A stretch of 64,000 nucleotides of DNA, taken from contig CAWGWA010000007.1 in assembly GCA_963826105.1 (NCBI GenBank), forward strand, positions 1 through 64,000. Direction: 5' to 3'. Within the stretch, counting starts at the first letter, position 1, and each line of letters starts with the position of its first letter. The notes under the pieces are model-generated. The model worked only from the letters and a program-made list of their open reading frames with translations. It did not search any database and was not told the DNA's origin. Made by a program: the position numbers and the translations under genes. The DNA is from WHTI01 sp963826105 (GTDB lineage Bacteria > Actinomycetota > CADDZG01 > WHSQ01). Shown here in pieces: positions 51,908 through 60,435 of the stretch.

Positions 51908-53239
51908 ATGAATTCCACAGATAAGAGACGAAAGATCATCGTGCTGGGCGCCGCCGGACGGGATTTCCATAACTTCAACGTCCGGTACCGGGACGATGAG
52001 ACCGTCGAGGTGGTCGCTTTCACGGCCACCCAGATCCCCGGGATCGACGGGCGCGTCTACCCGAGGGAGTTGGCCGGGAGCCTCTACCCGGACGGCATCC
52101 CGATCCGGATCGAGGACGAGCTCGAGAGCCTCGTGGCCGAGTTCGGGGCCGACGAAGTGACCTTTGCCTACTCCGACGTCAGCCACGAAACGGTCATGCA
52201 TCTCGCTTCTAGAGCGATCGCCACGGGGGCCGACTTCTCTCTACTGGGTGGCAAAGCAACGATGATCGACTCGGACAAGCCGGTCGTTGCGGTCTGCGCC
52301 GTTCGGACCGGATCCGGTAAGTCGCAGACGACCCGCGCTGTTGCGGAGATCCTCAAGGCCGCCGGGAAGAAGATCGCGGTGATCCGCCATCCCATGCCTT
52401 ACGGGAACCTCGTCGCGCAAGCGGTCCAGCGTTTCGAGACCTACTCTGACCTCGAGAAGCACGACTGCACCATCGAGGAGCGTGAGGAGTACGAGCCGCA
52501 TCTCGATCGCGGTTCGATCGTGTACGCGGGCGTCGACTACGGCGAGATCCTCCGGAGTGCGGAGAAGGAAGCCGACGTGATCCTGTGGGACGGCGGCAAT
52601 AACGATCTCCCGTTCTACGTTCCCGACGTCCACATCACCGTCGTCGACCCACTGCGGGTGGGTCACGAGACGAGCTACCACCCTGGCGAGGCCAATCTAC
52701 GCATGGCTGATGTGGTCGTGATCAATAAGATGGACTCGGCCGATCCCGGCGATGTGGAGACACTGAAGAAGACGATCGGCGAACTCAATTCCGACGCCGT
52801 CGTCATCGAGGCGGAGTCCCCGGTCACGGTGGATGAGGGAGCCGATCTCAAGGGCAAGCGGGTGCTCGTGGTCGAGGACGGTCCGACCCTTACCCACGGT
52901 GAGATGACCTACGGAGCCGGAGTGGTGGCCGCCAAGCGCGCCGGAGTGGCATCGCTCGTCGATGCTCGCCCGTGGGCGGCCGGAACGATAAAGGATGTCT
53001 ACGCCAAGTACCCGCACATCGGAGAGCTGTTACCGGCGATGGGCTACTCGGAGCGGCAGCGGAAGGATCTCGCCGACACGATCAATGCTTCGGATGCGGA
53101 TGCGGTGCTGATAGCGACGCCGATCGACCTCCGGAAGATCATCCACATCGACAAACCTGCCTACCGGGCGAGCTACGAGCTCAAGGTCATTTCGAGCCCG
53201 AGCCTCGAGGACGAGCTCACGGAGCGCCTCGAGCTCTAG
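51908..53239 (+). CDS. Cyclic 2,3-diphosphoglycerate synthetase-like GTPase (COG2403)
   Basis: 443-residue cytoplasmic nucleotide-binding protein. Rossmann-like N-terminus IIVLGAAGRDFHNFN; P-loop AVRTGSGKSQTTRAVAEIL (about 132-150); IRHPMPYGNL; ILWDGGNNDLPFYVPD; INKMDSADPGD (NKxD guanine-specificity motif); and VVEDGPTLTHGEMTYGAG. The C-terminal third (PHIGELLPAMGYSERQRKDL) is typical of cDPG synthetases of thermophilic archaea, but mesophilic bacterial members have no proven reaction. Regulated probably by the divergent TetR protein. Its TAG stop lies in a CTAG shared with the opposing TIGR00300 gene. Confidence 0.87.
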   Translation: MNSTDKRRKIIVLGAAGRDFHNFNVRYRDDETVEVVAFTATQIPGIDGRVYPRELAGSLYPDGIPIRIEDELESLVAEFGADEVTFAYSDVSHETVMHLASRAIATGADFSLLGGKATMIDSDKPVVAVCAVRTGSGKSQTTRAVAEILKAAGKKIAVIRHPMPYGNLVAQAVQRFETYSDLEKHDCTIEEREEYEPHLDRGSIVYAGVDYGEILRSAEKEADVILWDGGNNDLPFYVPDVHITVVDPLRVGHETSYHPGEANLRMADVVVINKMDSADPGDVETLKKTIGELNSDAVVIEAESPVTVDEGADLKGKRVLVVEDGPTLTHGEMTYGAGVVAAKRAGVASLVDARPWAAGTIKDVYAKYPHIGELLPAMGYSERQRKDLADTINASDADAVLIATPIDLRKIIHIDKPAYRASYELKVISSPSLEDELTERLEL

Positions 53240-54489
53240 TTCTTAGAACGTCTGACCTCTTCGGGTGCGAGTTGCTCGACGAGTTCGCGGACGAACAATC
53301 CGACGTCGGTGATCACTCCCGTGGATTGCCACGAGCCTCGGTCCATGAGCTTGGTGACCGTCGCCTGATTGATGTCAACGCACACCAGCGGTACCGAGGC
53401 CGGGAGGCAGTTCCCGGTGGCGATCCCATGCAGCATGGTCCCGACCACGATGCAGAACGAGATGGGAGCCTTCCCGTCGACCCCCCAGATGATCTCGCGG
53501 AGCCTGTTCTGCACCTCCATCATGTCGGACACCGTTTCGGGCAGGGGTCCGTCATCGCGGACGCTCCCGCCGAAGAGGTAGTCGAGGTCCTGAGTCACGA
53601 GGTGGTACACGATGCCGTCGGAGAACAGTCCGGCGTCGATGGCCGCCTTGAACGAGCCGTGACGTCGAAGTTCGTTGATGGCCCTGATGTGGTGTTCGTG
53701 TCCGTGTTCGGCCGCAGTGCCCTTATGGAGGTAGACCCCGAGCGAGGTGCCGTAGATGTTGGACTCGATGTCGTGCGCTGCGACCCCGTTTCCGGCGAAC
53801 AGGGCGTCGAGGTAACCGGCCCGGATCAGGGCACAGAGGTCCGGGGCCGCTCCGGTGTGGATCAGAGCTGGACCCGCGACCCAGAGGATCCGGCCCCCGT
53901 TTTCCTTGACCGCCCGCATCTGATCGGCGATCTGCTCCACGACGAGGGCTTTGGGTTTCTCGCTCGAGACGTCCGAGGACATGAACTCGAACCCGGCCCC
54001 CTCGCCTCTCGGTTTGTCGAGCGGCAGAACCCTGATCCCGAAGCCGCGCATGACGATCTGCATCCCCCTGGTCACGTCGGCCATAGGGACGGTCCTCGGC
54101 GTCCCATCGGAGATGACGATGCCGCAGTCCATCTCGGGTCGCTCGACCGCCACCCAGCGGCCGTTGATGCGGACGTCGGTGTCGAAGTTGGTTGTTGAGT
54201 AGAAGCCCGGAGGGAAGGAACCGTCGACGTCCGCGACGGCGATGGTGGCGTCTTCAACCGTTTCGGCGTTGGCTCCGTACTGCGTGAGGTGATCGATCAG
54301 CAGCTCGAGCGTCTCTTCGTCGTCGGCGATGACCTTGAGGCGGGCCACGGAGGTGTCGGTGTGATGGACACCGATGGTCAGCTCGAGGACCTCGTACTCG
54401 GCCCCCCGATCGATGATCTCGTCGAAGATCTTGGGCAGGGTGAGCGAGTCGATGATGTGTCCCTCGAGGAGGACGTTCTCAGATGGCAT
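53236..54489 (-). CDS. TIGR00300 family (LOR/SDH domain) protein, probable ornithine cyclodeaminase type
   Basis: 417-residue protein of the LOR/SDH bifunctional-domain family found in archaeal ornithine cyclodeaminase and the C-terminal part of cyanobacterial ArgZ/AgrE. N-terminal HIIDSLTLPKIFDEIID and LELTIGVHHTDTSVARL; the second half contains the NAD-binding-like segment VAGPALIHTGAAPDL, AGYLDALFAGNGVAAHDIE and ICVVVGTMLHGIATGN-like sequence. Likely reaction: ornithine to proline plus ammonia, NAD-dependent; inference from the family. ATG 54489 (MPSENVLLEG) overlaps the esterase stop, so the two genes are coupled. Confidence 0.82.
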   Translation of the reverse strand: MPSENVLLEGHIIDSLTLPKIFDEIIDRGAEYEVLELTIGVHHTDTSVARLKVIADDEETLELLIDHLTQYGANAETVEDATIAVADVDGSFPPGFYSTTNFDTDVRINGRWVAVERPEMDCGIVISDGTPRTVPMADVTRGMQIVMRGFGIRVLPLDKPRGEGAGFEFMSSDVSSEKPKALVVEQIADQMRAVKENGGRILWVAGPALIHTGAAPDLCALIRAGYLDALFAGNGVAAHDIESNIYGTSLGVYLHKGTAAEHGHEHHIRAINELRRHGSFKAAIDAGLFSDGIVYHLVTQDLDYLFGGSVRDDGPLPETVSDMMEVQNRLREIIWGVDGKAPISFCIVVGTMLHGIATGNCLPASVPLVCVDINQATVTKLMDRGSWQSTGVITDVGLFVRELVEQLAPEEVRRSKN

Positions 54490-55243
54490 AAGTGGACCTC
54501 TCCTTGATGAACTCGTAGGTGCGGCGGAACACACTGTCCCGGTCCTTATCGAGCGTGATCACGTGGAACGAGTTCTCGCACCACACGAGCTCTTTGTCGG
54601 ATGAGCCCACCCTTTCGAGGATCATCTCAGCGTTGTAGGGCTTGACCGTGTGGTCGTTCCGCCCATGCATGATCAGGATCGGGCAGTCGACCTTCGGTAG
54701 GGCCTCCTTGACCTCACTGAGGGTCTTCAACATCTCGTGGGTCGATCGGGTGGGGAGCCGGTCGTAGGCGATCTCGTGACCCTCCGGGTCGGCGATGTCA
54801 TTGCCGACCCCGGCTATCGAGCGCGTCAGCCGTTTGATGACCGGAGCGAAGTGGCGTCTCGGGTCATTGGTGTCGACGATCCCCGCAAGCGTCACGATCC
54901 CCTTCACCTTCCCGGGGTTCCGAGCGATGAAGTCGAGCGATAACGCCGCCCCGAACGAGAGGGCGACGATGAAGACCTCATTCCGACCCCCGGCGACCTG
55001 CTCGTAGCCCTCGGCTACGGTGCGCCGCCACTCGTCCCTGGTCTTCGTGTCCAGGTCCTGCCACGTGGTCCCGTGACCGGGGAGGCGGGGCGCCACGACC
55101 GCGATGCCTTTGGAGGCAAGGAACTCACCGAGGCCCCTCATTCCCTGAGGGCTCCCGGTATAGCCGTGGACCAGGAGCGCGCCGATCGGCCCCTCGCCCA
55201 AGGAGAACGCCTCGGCCCCCTCGATCACCTGCGGTTCGCCCAC
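54479..55243 (-). CDS. Alpha/beta-hydrolase, carboxylesterase/monoacylglycerol lipase type
   Basis: 254-residue serine hydrolase resembling Est30. LLVHGYTGSPQGMRGL (oxyanion region), nucleophile elbow VALSFGAALS where GxSxG reads ALSFG, acid Asp in IMHGRNDHTV and His in WCENSFHVITLD. Cytoplasmic, acting on short- to medium-chain esters or monoacylglycerols. GTG start at 55243. It lies upstream of the TIGR00300 gene with an 11-nt overlap, and divergently from plsC over a 214-nt spacer in which I see no other gene. Confidence 0.88.
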   Translation of the reverse strand: MGEPQVIEGAEAFSLGEGPIGALLVHGYTGSPQGMRGLGEFLASKGIAVVAPRLPGHGTTWQDLDTKTRDEWRRTVAEGYEQVAGGRNEVFIVALSFGAALSLDFIARNPGKVKGIVTLAGIVDTNDPRRHFAPVIKRLTRSIAGVGNDIADPEGHEIAYDRLPTRSTHEMLKTLSEVKEALPKVDCPILIMHGRNDHTVKPYNAEMILERVGSSDKELVWCENSFHVITLDKDRDSVFRRTYEFIKERSTYAI

Positions 55244-55457
55244 GAGTCCTCCTTGATTCGGTTCGGTTTGTCGCTTTTCGCGTTCTCCGGGTACTCTCAG
55301 GTCCCAGATCCGTCTACGGGTGGCGCCGAAAACTTGACCGGAGGGTCCGGCTCCACGATCTCGCCGGATTGCCTACCATGTAGGGCAGGGGGAGTGAGAA
55401 GCCGGACGGAGATGCACTATACGTCCGGAAGTTTCTATCGAGAGGGTCCGCGGGACG

Positions 55458-56186
55458 ATGATCTATTGGTTGATCAAGGCGTTCCTCAAGCCGTTGATGC
55501 GCCTGATCTACAAGATCGAGGTGCGCGGGCTCGAGAACGTGCCGAAGGATGGCCCGGCCATCATCGCGGCCAATCACCTCTCGTTCCTCGACTCTTTCTT
55601 CATCCCCCTGGTCATCAAACGGCGGAAGATGACCTACCTCGCTAAGGCCGACTACTTCAAGTCATGGAAGACCGCGTGGTTCTTCCGCAGTGTTGGCCAG
55701 ATCCCGTGCGAGCGGGAGGGCGGCAAGAAATCCCAGCAGTCGCTCGACATCGCGCTCGAGGTTCTGGGCGAGAACAAGCTTCTCGGCATCTATCCCGAGG
55801 GCACCCGATCGCCCAACGGCAAACTCCACCGCGGACGGACCGGAGTGGCGCGCCTTGCCCTTCAGGCCGGGGTCCCGGTCGTGCCGGCCGGCCTGATCGG
55901 CACCGACCTCGTGCAGCCGAAGGACCGTAAGTTCCCCCGCCTCACCGGACGGATCCGGGTTCAGGTGTCGTTCGGTGCCCCGCTCGATTTCACCCGTCAC
56001 GAGGGACAGGAGAAGGACCGCTTCGTCCTTCGCAGCGTCACGGACGAGATCGTCTACGAGATCATGCAGTTGTCGGGCCAGGAGTACGTCGATGAGTACG
56101 CCTCCAAGAAGTCGACCGTCCCGATGCCCGAATCGGTCCGCATCGTGGACGACATCGATCTGAGCGATGAGGTCCTCGCTGGCTAG
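55458..56186 (+). CDS. plsC: 1-acyl-sn-glycerol-3-phosphate acyltransferase
   Basis: 242-residue phospholipid-synthesis enzyme that acylates lysophosphatidate. Canonical NHLSFLD (HX4D) at about 40-46, KADYFK, GGKKSQQSLDIAL and motif III YPEGTRSPNGKLHRGRTG, then VPVVPAGLIGTDLVQP. One amphipathic/hydrophobic N-terminal helix (IYWLIKAFLKPLMRLIY). Its TAG overlaps the convergent glpK end by 4 nt. Confidence 0.92.
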   Translation: MIYWLIKAFLKPLMRLIYKIEVRGLENVPKDGPAIIAANHLSFLDSFFIPLVIKRRKMTYLAKADYFKSWKTAWFFRSVGQIPCEREGGKKSQQSLDIALEVLGENKLLGIYPEGTRSPNGKLHRGRTGVARLALQAGVPVVPAGLIGTDLVQPKDRKFPRLTGRIRVQVSFGAPLDFTRHEGQEKDRFVLRSVTDEIVYEIMQLSGQEYVDEYASKKSTVPMPESVRIVDDIDLSDEVLAG

Positions 56187-57685
56187 GTCTCTTTCGAGGC
56201 CCAGCCCTTCGACAGCTCGACCGCTCGTTTCCATCCGTCGTGCAGGGAATCTGCCTCGTCGCGTGACATCTTCGGTTCGTACTCGGCCCCCGCCGCCCAA
56301 CCTGCTCCGATCTCCGAGGGGGCGGCCCACACGCCCTCCGCCAGTCCCGCCAGATACGCGGCACCGAGTGCGGTGGTCTCTTGATCCTTCGGTCGTCGGA
56401 CGACGACGCCGAGCTGATCCGCCTGGAACTGGCATAGGACGTCCATCACGCTGGCCCCACCATCAACCCGCAGCTCTTTCAGCGGCGTCTCCGCATCTAG
56501 GGTCATCGCCTCGACGACATCGCGCGTCTGGTAGGCCATCGCTTCGACCACGGCGCGGGCGAGGTGAGCGCGGGTCGTTCCCTGTGTGATCCCGACGAAA
56601 GCCCCACGGGCGTACGGATCCCAGTGCGGCGCCCCGAGGCCGACGAACGCGGGGACGAGATACGCGCCGCCGGTGTCGGGCACCGACCCCGCCAGCGGCC
56701 CGGTCTCGGATGCCTGCGAGATGATCCCAAGTCCGTCCCGCAGCCACTGGATCGCGGCACCGGTAATGAAGATCGCGCCCTCGAGCGCGTAGCGAACGCC
56801 GTCCCCGATATCCCAGGCGGCCGTCGACAACAGCCCGTGCTTCGACCGGCGAACCTCCGCACCGGTGTTCATGAGGACGAACGAGCCGGTGCCGTAGGTG
56901 TTCTTCGCCATGCCGGTCTCGAAGCAGGCCTGACCGAAGAGCGCCGACTGCTGGTCTCCCGCGGCACCCGACACCGGGATCCTGGCGCCCGGCAGAACCC
57001 CCTCGGCGGTCGTGCCCATGCGGCCGCTGGAGGGAAGGACCTCGGGGAGGAGGGACTCCGGGACGCCGAGGGTCTCGAGGATCCATGGATCCCAATTGCC
57101 GTCTTCCAGCGAGTACAGCATCGTGCGGGAGGCATTGGAGTGCTCGGTGACGTGTCGCTCTCCACCGGTCAGCTTCCAGATGAGCCATGAGTCGATCGTC
57201 CCGAGCGCCAGTTCGCCCGCCTCCGCCCGGCCCCGGACGTCGGGGAGGTTCTCGAAGTACCAGAGCAGCTTGGTTGCGGAGAAGTACGGATCGAGGACGA
57301 GGCCGGTGCGCGCCTTCAGTTCGTCTTCGATCCCATCGGTCCTCAGCCGTTCGCAGATCGAAGCGCTGCGACGGCATTGCCACACGATCGCGGGAGCGAC
57401 CGGCTCGCCGGTCTTCCGGTCCCACAGAACGAGCGTTTCGCGCTGGTTAGTGATCCCGATCGCGGCCACATCGCTCGGCTTCGCGCCCGCGTCCTCCAGG
57501 GCACGCACGAGGAGTGCTTGGGTCGTCTCCCAGATCTCGACCGCGTCGTGCTCGACCCACCCGGGCCTCGGGTAGTACTGCTGGAACTCGGAGTAGGCCC
57601 GGCCCTGGACGCGGGCCTCCGGGTTCACGACGAACACGGTCACACCGGTGGTACCGGCGTCGACCGACAGGATCAGCTCTGGCAT
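56183..57685 (-). CDS. glpK: Glycerol kinase
   Basis: 500-residue FGGY kinase: glycerol + ATP to glycerol 3-phosphate. SVDAGTTGVTVFVV phosphate loop, GITNQRETLVLWDRKTGEP, WQCRRSASICERL, GTIDSWLIWKLTGG, GAAGDQQSALFGQACF, NTYGTGSFVLMNTG, and VDGGASVMDVLCQFQADQL. Full length. No glpF or glpD is adjacent. It faces plsC, whose pathway uses its product. Confidence 0.96.
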   Translation of the reverse strand: MPELILSVDAGTTGVTVFVVNPEARVQGRAYSEFQQYYPRPGWVEHDAVEIWETTQALLVRALEDAGAKPSDVAAIGITNQRETLVLWDRKTGEPVAPAIVWQCRRSASICERLRTDGIEDELKARTGLVLDPYFSATKLLWYFENLPDVRGRAEAGELALGTIDSWLIWKLTGGERHVTEHSNASRTMLYSLEDGNWDPWILETLGVPESLLPEVLPSSGRMGTTAEGVLPGARIPVSGAAGDQQSALFGQACFETGMAKNTYGTGSFVLMNTGAEVRRSKHGLLSTAAWDIGDGVRYALEGAIFITGAAIQWLRDGLGIISQASETGPLAGSVPDTGGAYLVPAFVGLGAPHWDPYARGAFVGITQGTTRAHLARAVVEAMAYQTRDVVEAMTLDAETPLKELRVDGGASVMDVLCQFQADQLGVVVRRPKDQETTALGAAYLAGLAEGVWAAPSEIGAGWAAGAEYEPKMSRDEADSLHDGWKRAVELSKGWASKET

Positions 57686-57717
57686 CGGGCCTCCGTCAGG
57701 GCAGACATACTTGTTGG

Positions 57718-58134
57718 GTGCTTTCTCATCCGATCACGGATAAAGCTAGCGTGTCCGGGGTTCGCCGACGCATACGGTCGGACCTCAACGGCGCGGGCGT
57801 CGACGATGCGGTCTTGTTCGACTGTCTCGTTGCGGTTACCGAGGCATGCACCAACGCGCTGATGCACGGCGTCGAGGACGGTGGTCCGATGCCGCAGGTC
57901 AGTTGGGTGATCGAAGACGCAGAGGTTCGTTTCATCGTGCAGGACTTCGCCGGCCAGGAGTGGTCGATGGCCGTGCATCCATCCGGAGGGCTATCGCAAC
58001 TCTCGCCGGAAGCGGCCGAGGAGCGCGTCGGCGGTTACGGCCTGACGATCATCCGGGAGTTGATGGATGAGGTCGACGTCGATGTCTCGCCCCAAGGAAC
58101 CGTCGTCTCGTTGGTGAAGCGGCTCAGTTCCTGA
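57718..58134 (+). CDS. RsbW-like anti-sigma factor ATPase (HATPase_c)
   Basis: 138-residue GHKL-fold serine kinase: N-box VTEACTNALMHG, G1 VQDFAGQEW (a relaxed form of DxGxG) and G2 RVGGYGLTIIRELMDEVDV. Such proteins bind a sigma factor and phosphorylate an anti-anti-sigma (STAS) protein; neither is adjacent. GTG at 57718 (VLSHPITDKASVSGVR) starts just downstream of the divergent glpK. Its last 11 nt overlap the end of the RlpA-domain gene. Confidence 0.83.
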   Translation: MLSHPITDKASVSGVRRRIRSDLNGAGVDDAVLFDCLVAVTEACTNALMHGVEDGGPMPQVSWVIEDAEVRFIVQDFAGQEWSMAVHPSGGLSQLSPEAAEERVGGYGLTIIRELMDEVDVDVSPQGTVVSLVKRLSS

Positions 58135-59134
58135 CGAGGATCTCGGCTTCGATCCATCCCAGCCCGGAGATACCGATGGCCTCGGCAGAGGCGTGACTCA
58201 GATCCAGGATGCGATCCCCGACGTACGGACCCCGATCGTTCACGAGGACGACGACCCCGCGGCCCTCGTGCGTTACGAACAGGTAGGACGGGAGCGGGAG
58301 ATCCTTGCTGGCGGCGGTGTAGAGCGAACTATCGAAGATGTCACCGTTGGCGGTGTAGTTGCCTTCGAAGCCCGGGCCGTACCACGACGCCGTCCCCTGG
58401 AAGGTGACTCCGGTTCCTGCCAGGCCGTCGGGGATCTCGGACGCAGGCCCGGTTCCTGCGAGCGCCGCCGCGAATGCTCCGGTTGGGTTGACCCCACCGG
58501 TCAGTAGTGCAGCGCGGGCCGCCTCCTCCAGTTGTTCGATCTGCTCCTGGAGTTCACCGAGGGTGTCGCGCCGAAGCGCGAGGCTCTTTCTGATCTCGTC
58601 GGCGAGAGCATCGACCTTTCGCTGTTCGTCCAGCAGACGTTGCTTACCGTTGTCGATCTCCTCCTGGGCCGCGGCAGCGGTCTCGAGCTGAGTTTGGGAC
58701 GCAGCGAGCGATTCGCGTGCGCGGTTGGCCGCGGCCGAGGTGATCTTGCTGAATAGCTCGAGGTCGTTGAGGTCGCGAGCGGAGAGAACGAGAGCGAGGT
58801 TGGTTGAAGGGTCGCCTCCTTTGTAGACCTCGATCGCATCGGCGACGTAGCCGTCCATGGCGCTCTGGTACGCGGCGTCCGCGGCGCGGCGGTCCGCCTC
58901 GAGGGTGGCCAGCTCCGCACCCGCTTGCTCGATCTCACTCTGTAGGCGCGTCTGCCGGCGCTCCAGGGTCGCCAACCTGCGCTCGAGGGCGGTGACGTTG
59001 TCGGCCACGGCCTGCGCTCGCTCGCGGATCGTGTGGATGTCGGCGGCGCTTGCGGGACGCGCAGCCACGCTCGCCGACGCCAGAAAAGCCGTCAGCGCCA
59101 GGAGTCCCAGGGCGCGTAGGAGCCGGTTGCTCAT
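58124..59134 (-). CDS. Secreted coiled-coil protein with C-terminal RlpA-like double-psi beta-barrel
   Basis: 336 residues. Signal peptide (LLRALGLLALTAFLASASVAARPASA), then a long coiled coil (about 33-220, IRERAQAVADNVTALERRLATLE) of the kind preceding peptidoglycan hydrolases. The C-terminal DPBB domain has GTASWYGPGFEGNYTANGDIF, AASKDLPLPSYLFVTHEGRGVVVLVNDRGPY and RILDLSHASAEAIG. Homologues act on denuded peptidoglycan or support septal wall processing; lytic activity is not certain. The architecture resembles actinobacterial resuscitation/cell-wall proteins. ATG 59134. Confidence 0.87.
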   Translation of the reverse strand: MSNRLLRALGLLALTAFLASASVAARPASAADIHTIRERAQAVADNVTALERRLATLERRQTRLQSEIEQAGAELATLEADRRAADAAYQSAMDGYVADAIEVYKGGDPSTNLALVLSARDLNDLELFSKITSAAANRARESLAASQTQLETAAAAQEEIDNGKQRLLDEQRKVDALADEIRKSLALRRDTLGELQEQIEQLEEAARAALLTGGVNPTGAFAAALAGTGPASEIPDGLAGTGVTFQGTASWYGPGFEGNYTANGDIFDSSLYTAASKDLPLPSYLFVTHEGRGVVVLVNDRGPYVGDRILDLSHASAEAIGISGLGWIEAEILVRN

Positions 59135-59263
59135 ATATCTGGAGTTTCGTCACTATTTTCCTCTGGATTGAGTCACGGGCCCAAGACGGGGGATTATGGG
59201 GCGCGTGGCGTCGACGGAGACGCAGTCAGAGCGGTCGTCGACCAAGAGGAAGGCCAGATCGAC

Positions 59264-60292
59264 ATGAGGATCGGGATGCTGACCGGAGGCGGAGACTGCC
59301 CCGGTCTCAATGCGGTGATCAGGGCGGTGGTTCGGAAGGGCGTCAACGTTCACGGTCATCAGATCGTCGGATATCGAGACGGTTGGAAGGGTGTCCTTGA
59401 GGGCGAGTCGATGGCGCTGGACATCGAGAACACATCGGGGATATTGCCTCGAGGTGGAACGATCCTGGGGTCGTCTAGAACGAACCCGTTCAAGGAAGAG
59501 AACGGCGTCGAACGGGTCAAGGAGAATCTTGCAGCCTCGAACATCAACGCCCTGATCGCGATCGGCGGGGAAGACACCCTGGGGGTTGCTGAGAAGCTGC
59601 ACTCAGAGGGCGTGAATGTCGTCGGCGTGCCCAAGACGATCGACAACGATCTCAATGCCACCGACTTCACCTTCGGGTTCAATACCGCGGTGCAGATCTG
59701 TACCGACGCCATCGACCGCCTGCACACGACGGCGGAATCCCATAACAGGGTGCTCGTTGTCGAGGTGATGGGACGCCACGCGGGTTGGATCGCCACCTAC
59801 TCAGGGATCGCGGGTGGCGCGGACGCGATCCTCGTACCGGAACGACCCTTCGACCTCGACGAGGTCTGCGACCACATCCGAAGGCGTCATGAGCGCGGTC
59901 GAGCGTTCTCCATCGTGGTCGTCGCCGAAGGCGCCACCCCGAAGGAAGGTGACGAGATCACGGCGGCCGAGCAGACCGATGCCTTCGGCCACGTGCGCTT
60001 GGGCGGTATCGGGGTTGCGCTGGAGAGTGAGATAGAAGAGCGCACCGGCTACGAGACCCGCGTCACGATCCTCGGGCACATCCAGCGGGGTGGAACGCCG
60101 ACCGCGTTCGATCGCGTGCTCGCAACGCGTTTCGGGATCGCGGCCATCGATGCGGTTCACGACGGTGACTTCGGAAAGATGGTGGCCCTCCGAGGGACGG
60201 AGATCGTACGGGTGACACTGTCCGAAGCGGTCGGGACCCTGAAGACTCTGGACACGGGGCTGTACGAAACCGCAGAGGTCTTCTTCGGCTGA
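59264..60292 (+). CDS. pfp: 6-phosphofructokinase, probable diphosphate-dependent type
   Basis: 342-residue group III PfkA-family enzyme, full length from ATG 59264 (MRIGMLTGGGDCPGLNAVI). The residues that discriminate phosphoryl donors are those of PPi enzymes: GGED (101-104, D104 in place of Gly) and VPKTIDND with K124 in place of Gly. TIDNDL, MGRHAGWIA and LGHIQRGGTP complete the active site. Likely reversible fructose 6-phosphate/fructose 1,6-bisphosphate conversion with PPi. The upstream in-frame ATG at 59168 adds an unconserved tail. Confidence 0.88.
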   Translation: MRIGMLTGGGDCPGLNAVIRAVVRKGVNVHGHQIVGYRDGWKGVLEGESMALDIENTSGILPRGGTILGSSRTNPFKEENGVERVKENLAASNINALIAIGGEDTLGVAEKLHSEGVNVVGVPKTIDNDLNATDFTFGFNTAVQICTDAIDRLHTTAESHNRVLVVEVMGRHAGWIATYSGIAGGADAILVPERPFDLDEVCDHIRRRHERGRAFSIVVVAEGATPKEGDEITAAEQTDAFGHVRLGGIGVALESEIEERTGYETRVTILGHIQRGGTPTAFDRVLATRFGIAAIDAVHDGDFGKMVALRGTEIVRVTLSEAVGTLKTLDTGLYETAEVFFG

Positions 60293-60335
60293 CGCGATAC
60301 CCCCGGGGCCCTATATCCTGGGAGGGACCGTGCAA

Positions 60336-60430
60336 GACCACGGGGGAGCTCGGAGCGACCGGGCTGAGAGGCGAGCCGAAGCTGCTCGCGACCCCCTGAC
60401 CCGTCCGGTAACGCGGGCGAGGGAGGCGAC
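60336..60430 (+). promoter_or_regulatory. TPP riboswitch (THI element)
   Basis: Matches the thiamine pyrophosphate aptamer: CGGGGGAGCTC (about 60341-60351), GGGCTGAGAGG (60361-60371), GCGACCCCCTGACCCG and CCGGTAACGCGGGCGAGGGA (60406-60424). TATATC at 60312-60317 is a plausible -10. It ends only about 6 nt before the thiO ATG, and the GGGAGG near its 3' end is both the aptamer's last strand and the ribosome site. This points to translational control, with no terminator visible. Confidence 0.93.
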
Positions 60431-60435
60431 CACTG

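Noticed and set aside
60303..60318. TACCCCCGGGGCCCTATA as a second CsoR box
   Set aside because: The symmetry is poor, and the site lies at the promoter of a TPP-riboswitch thiamine operon; better read as a GC-rich stretch plus -10.
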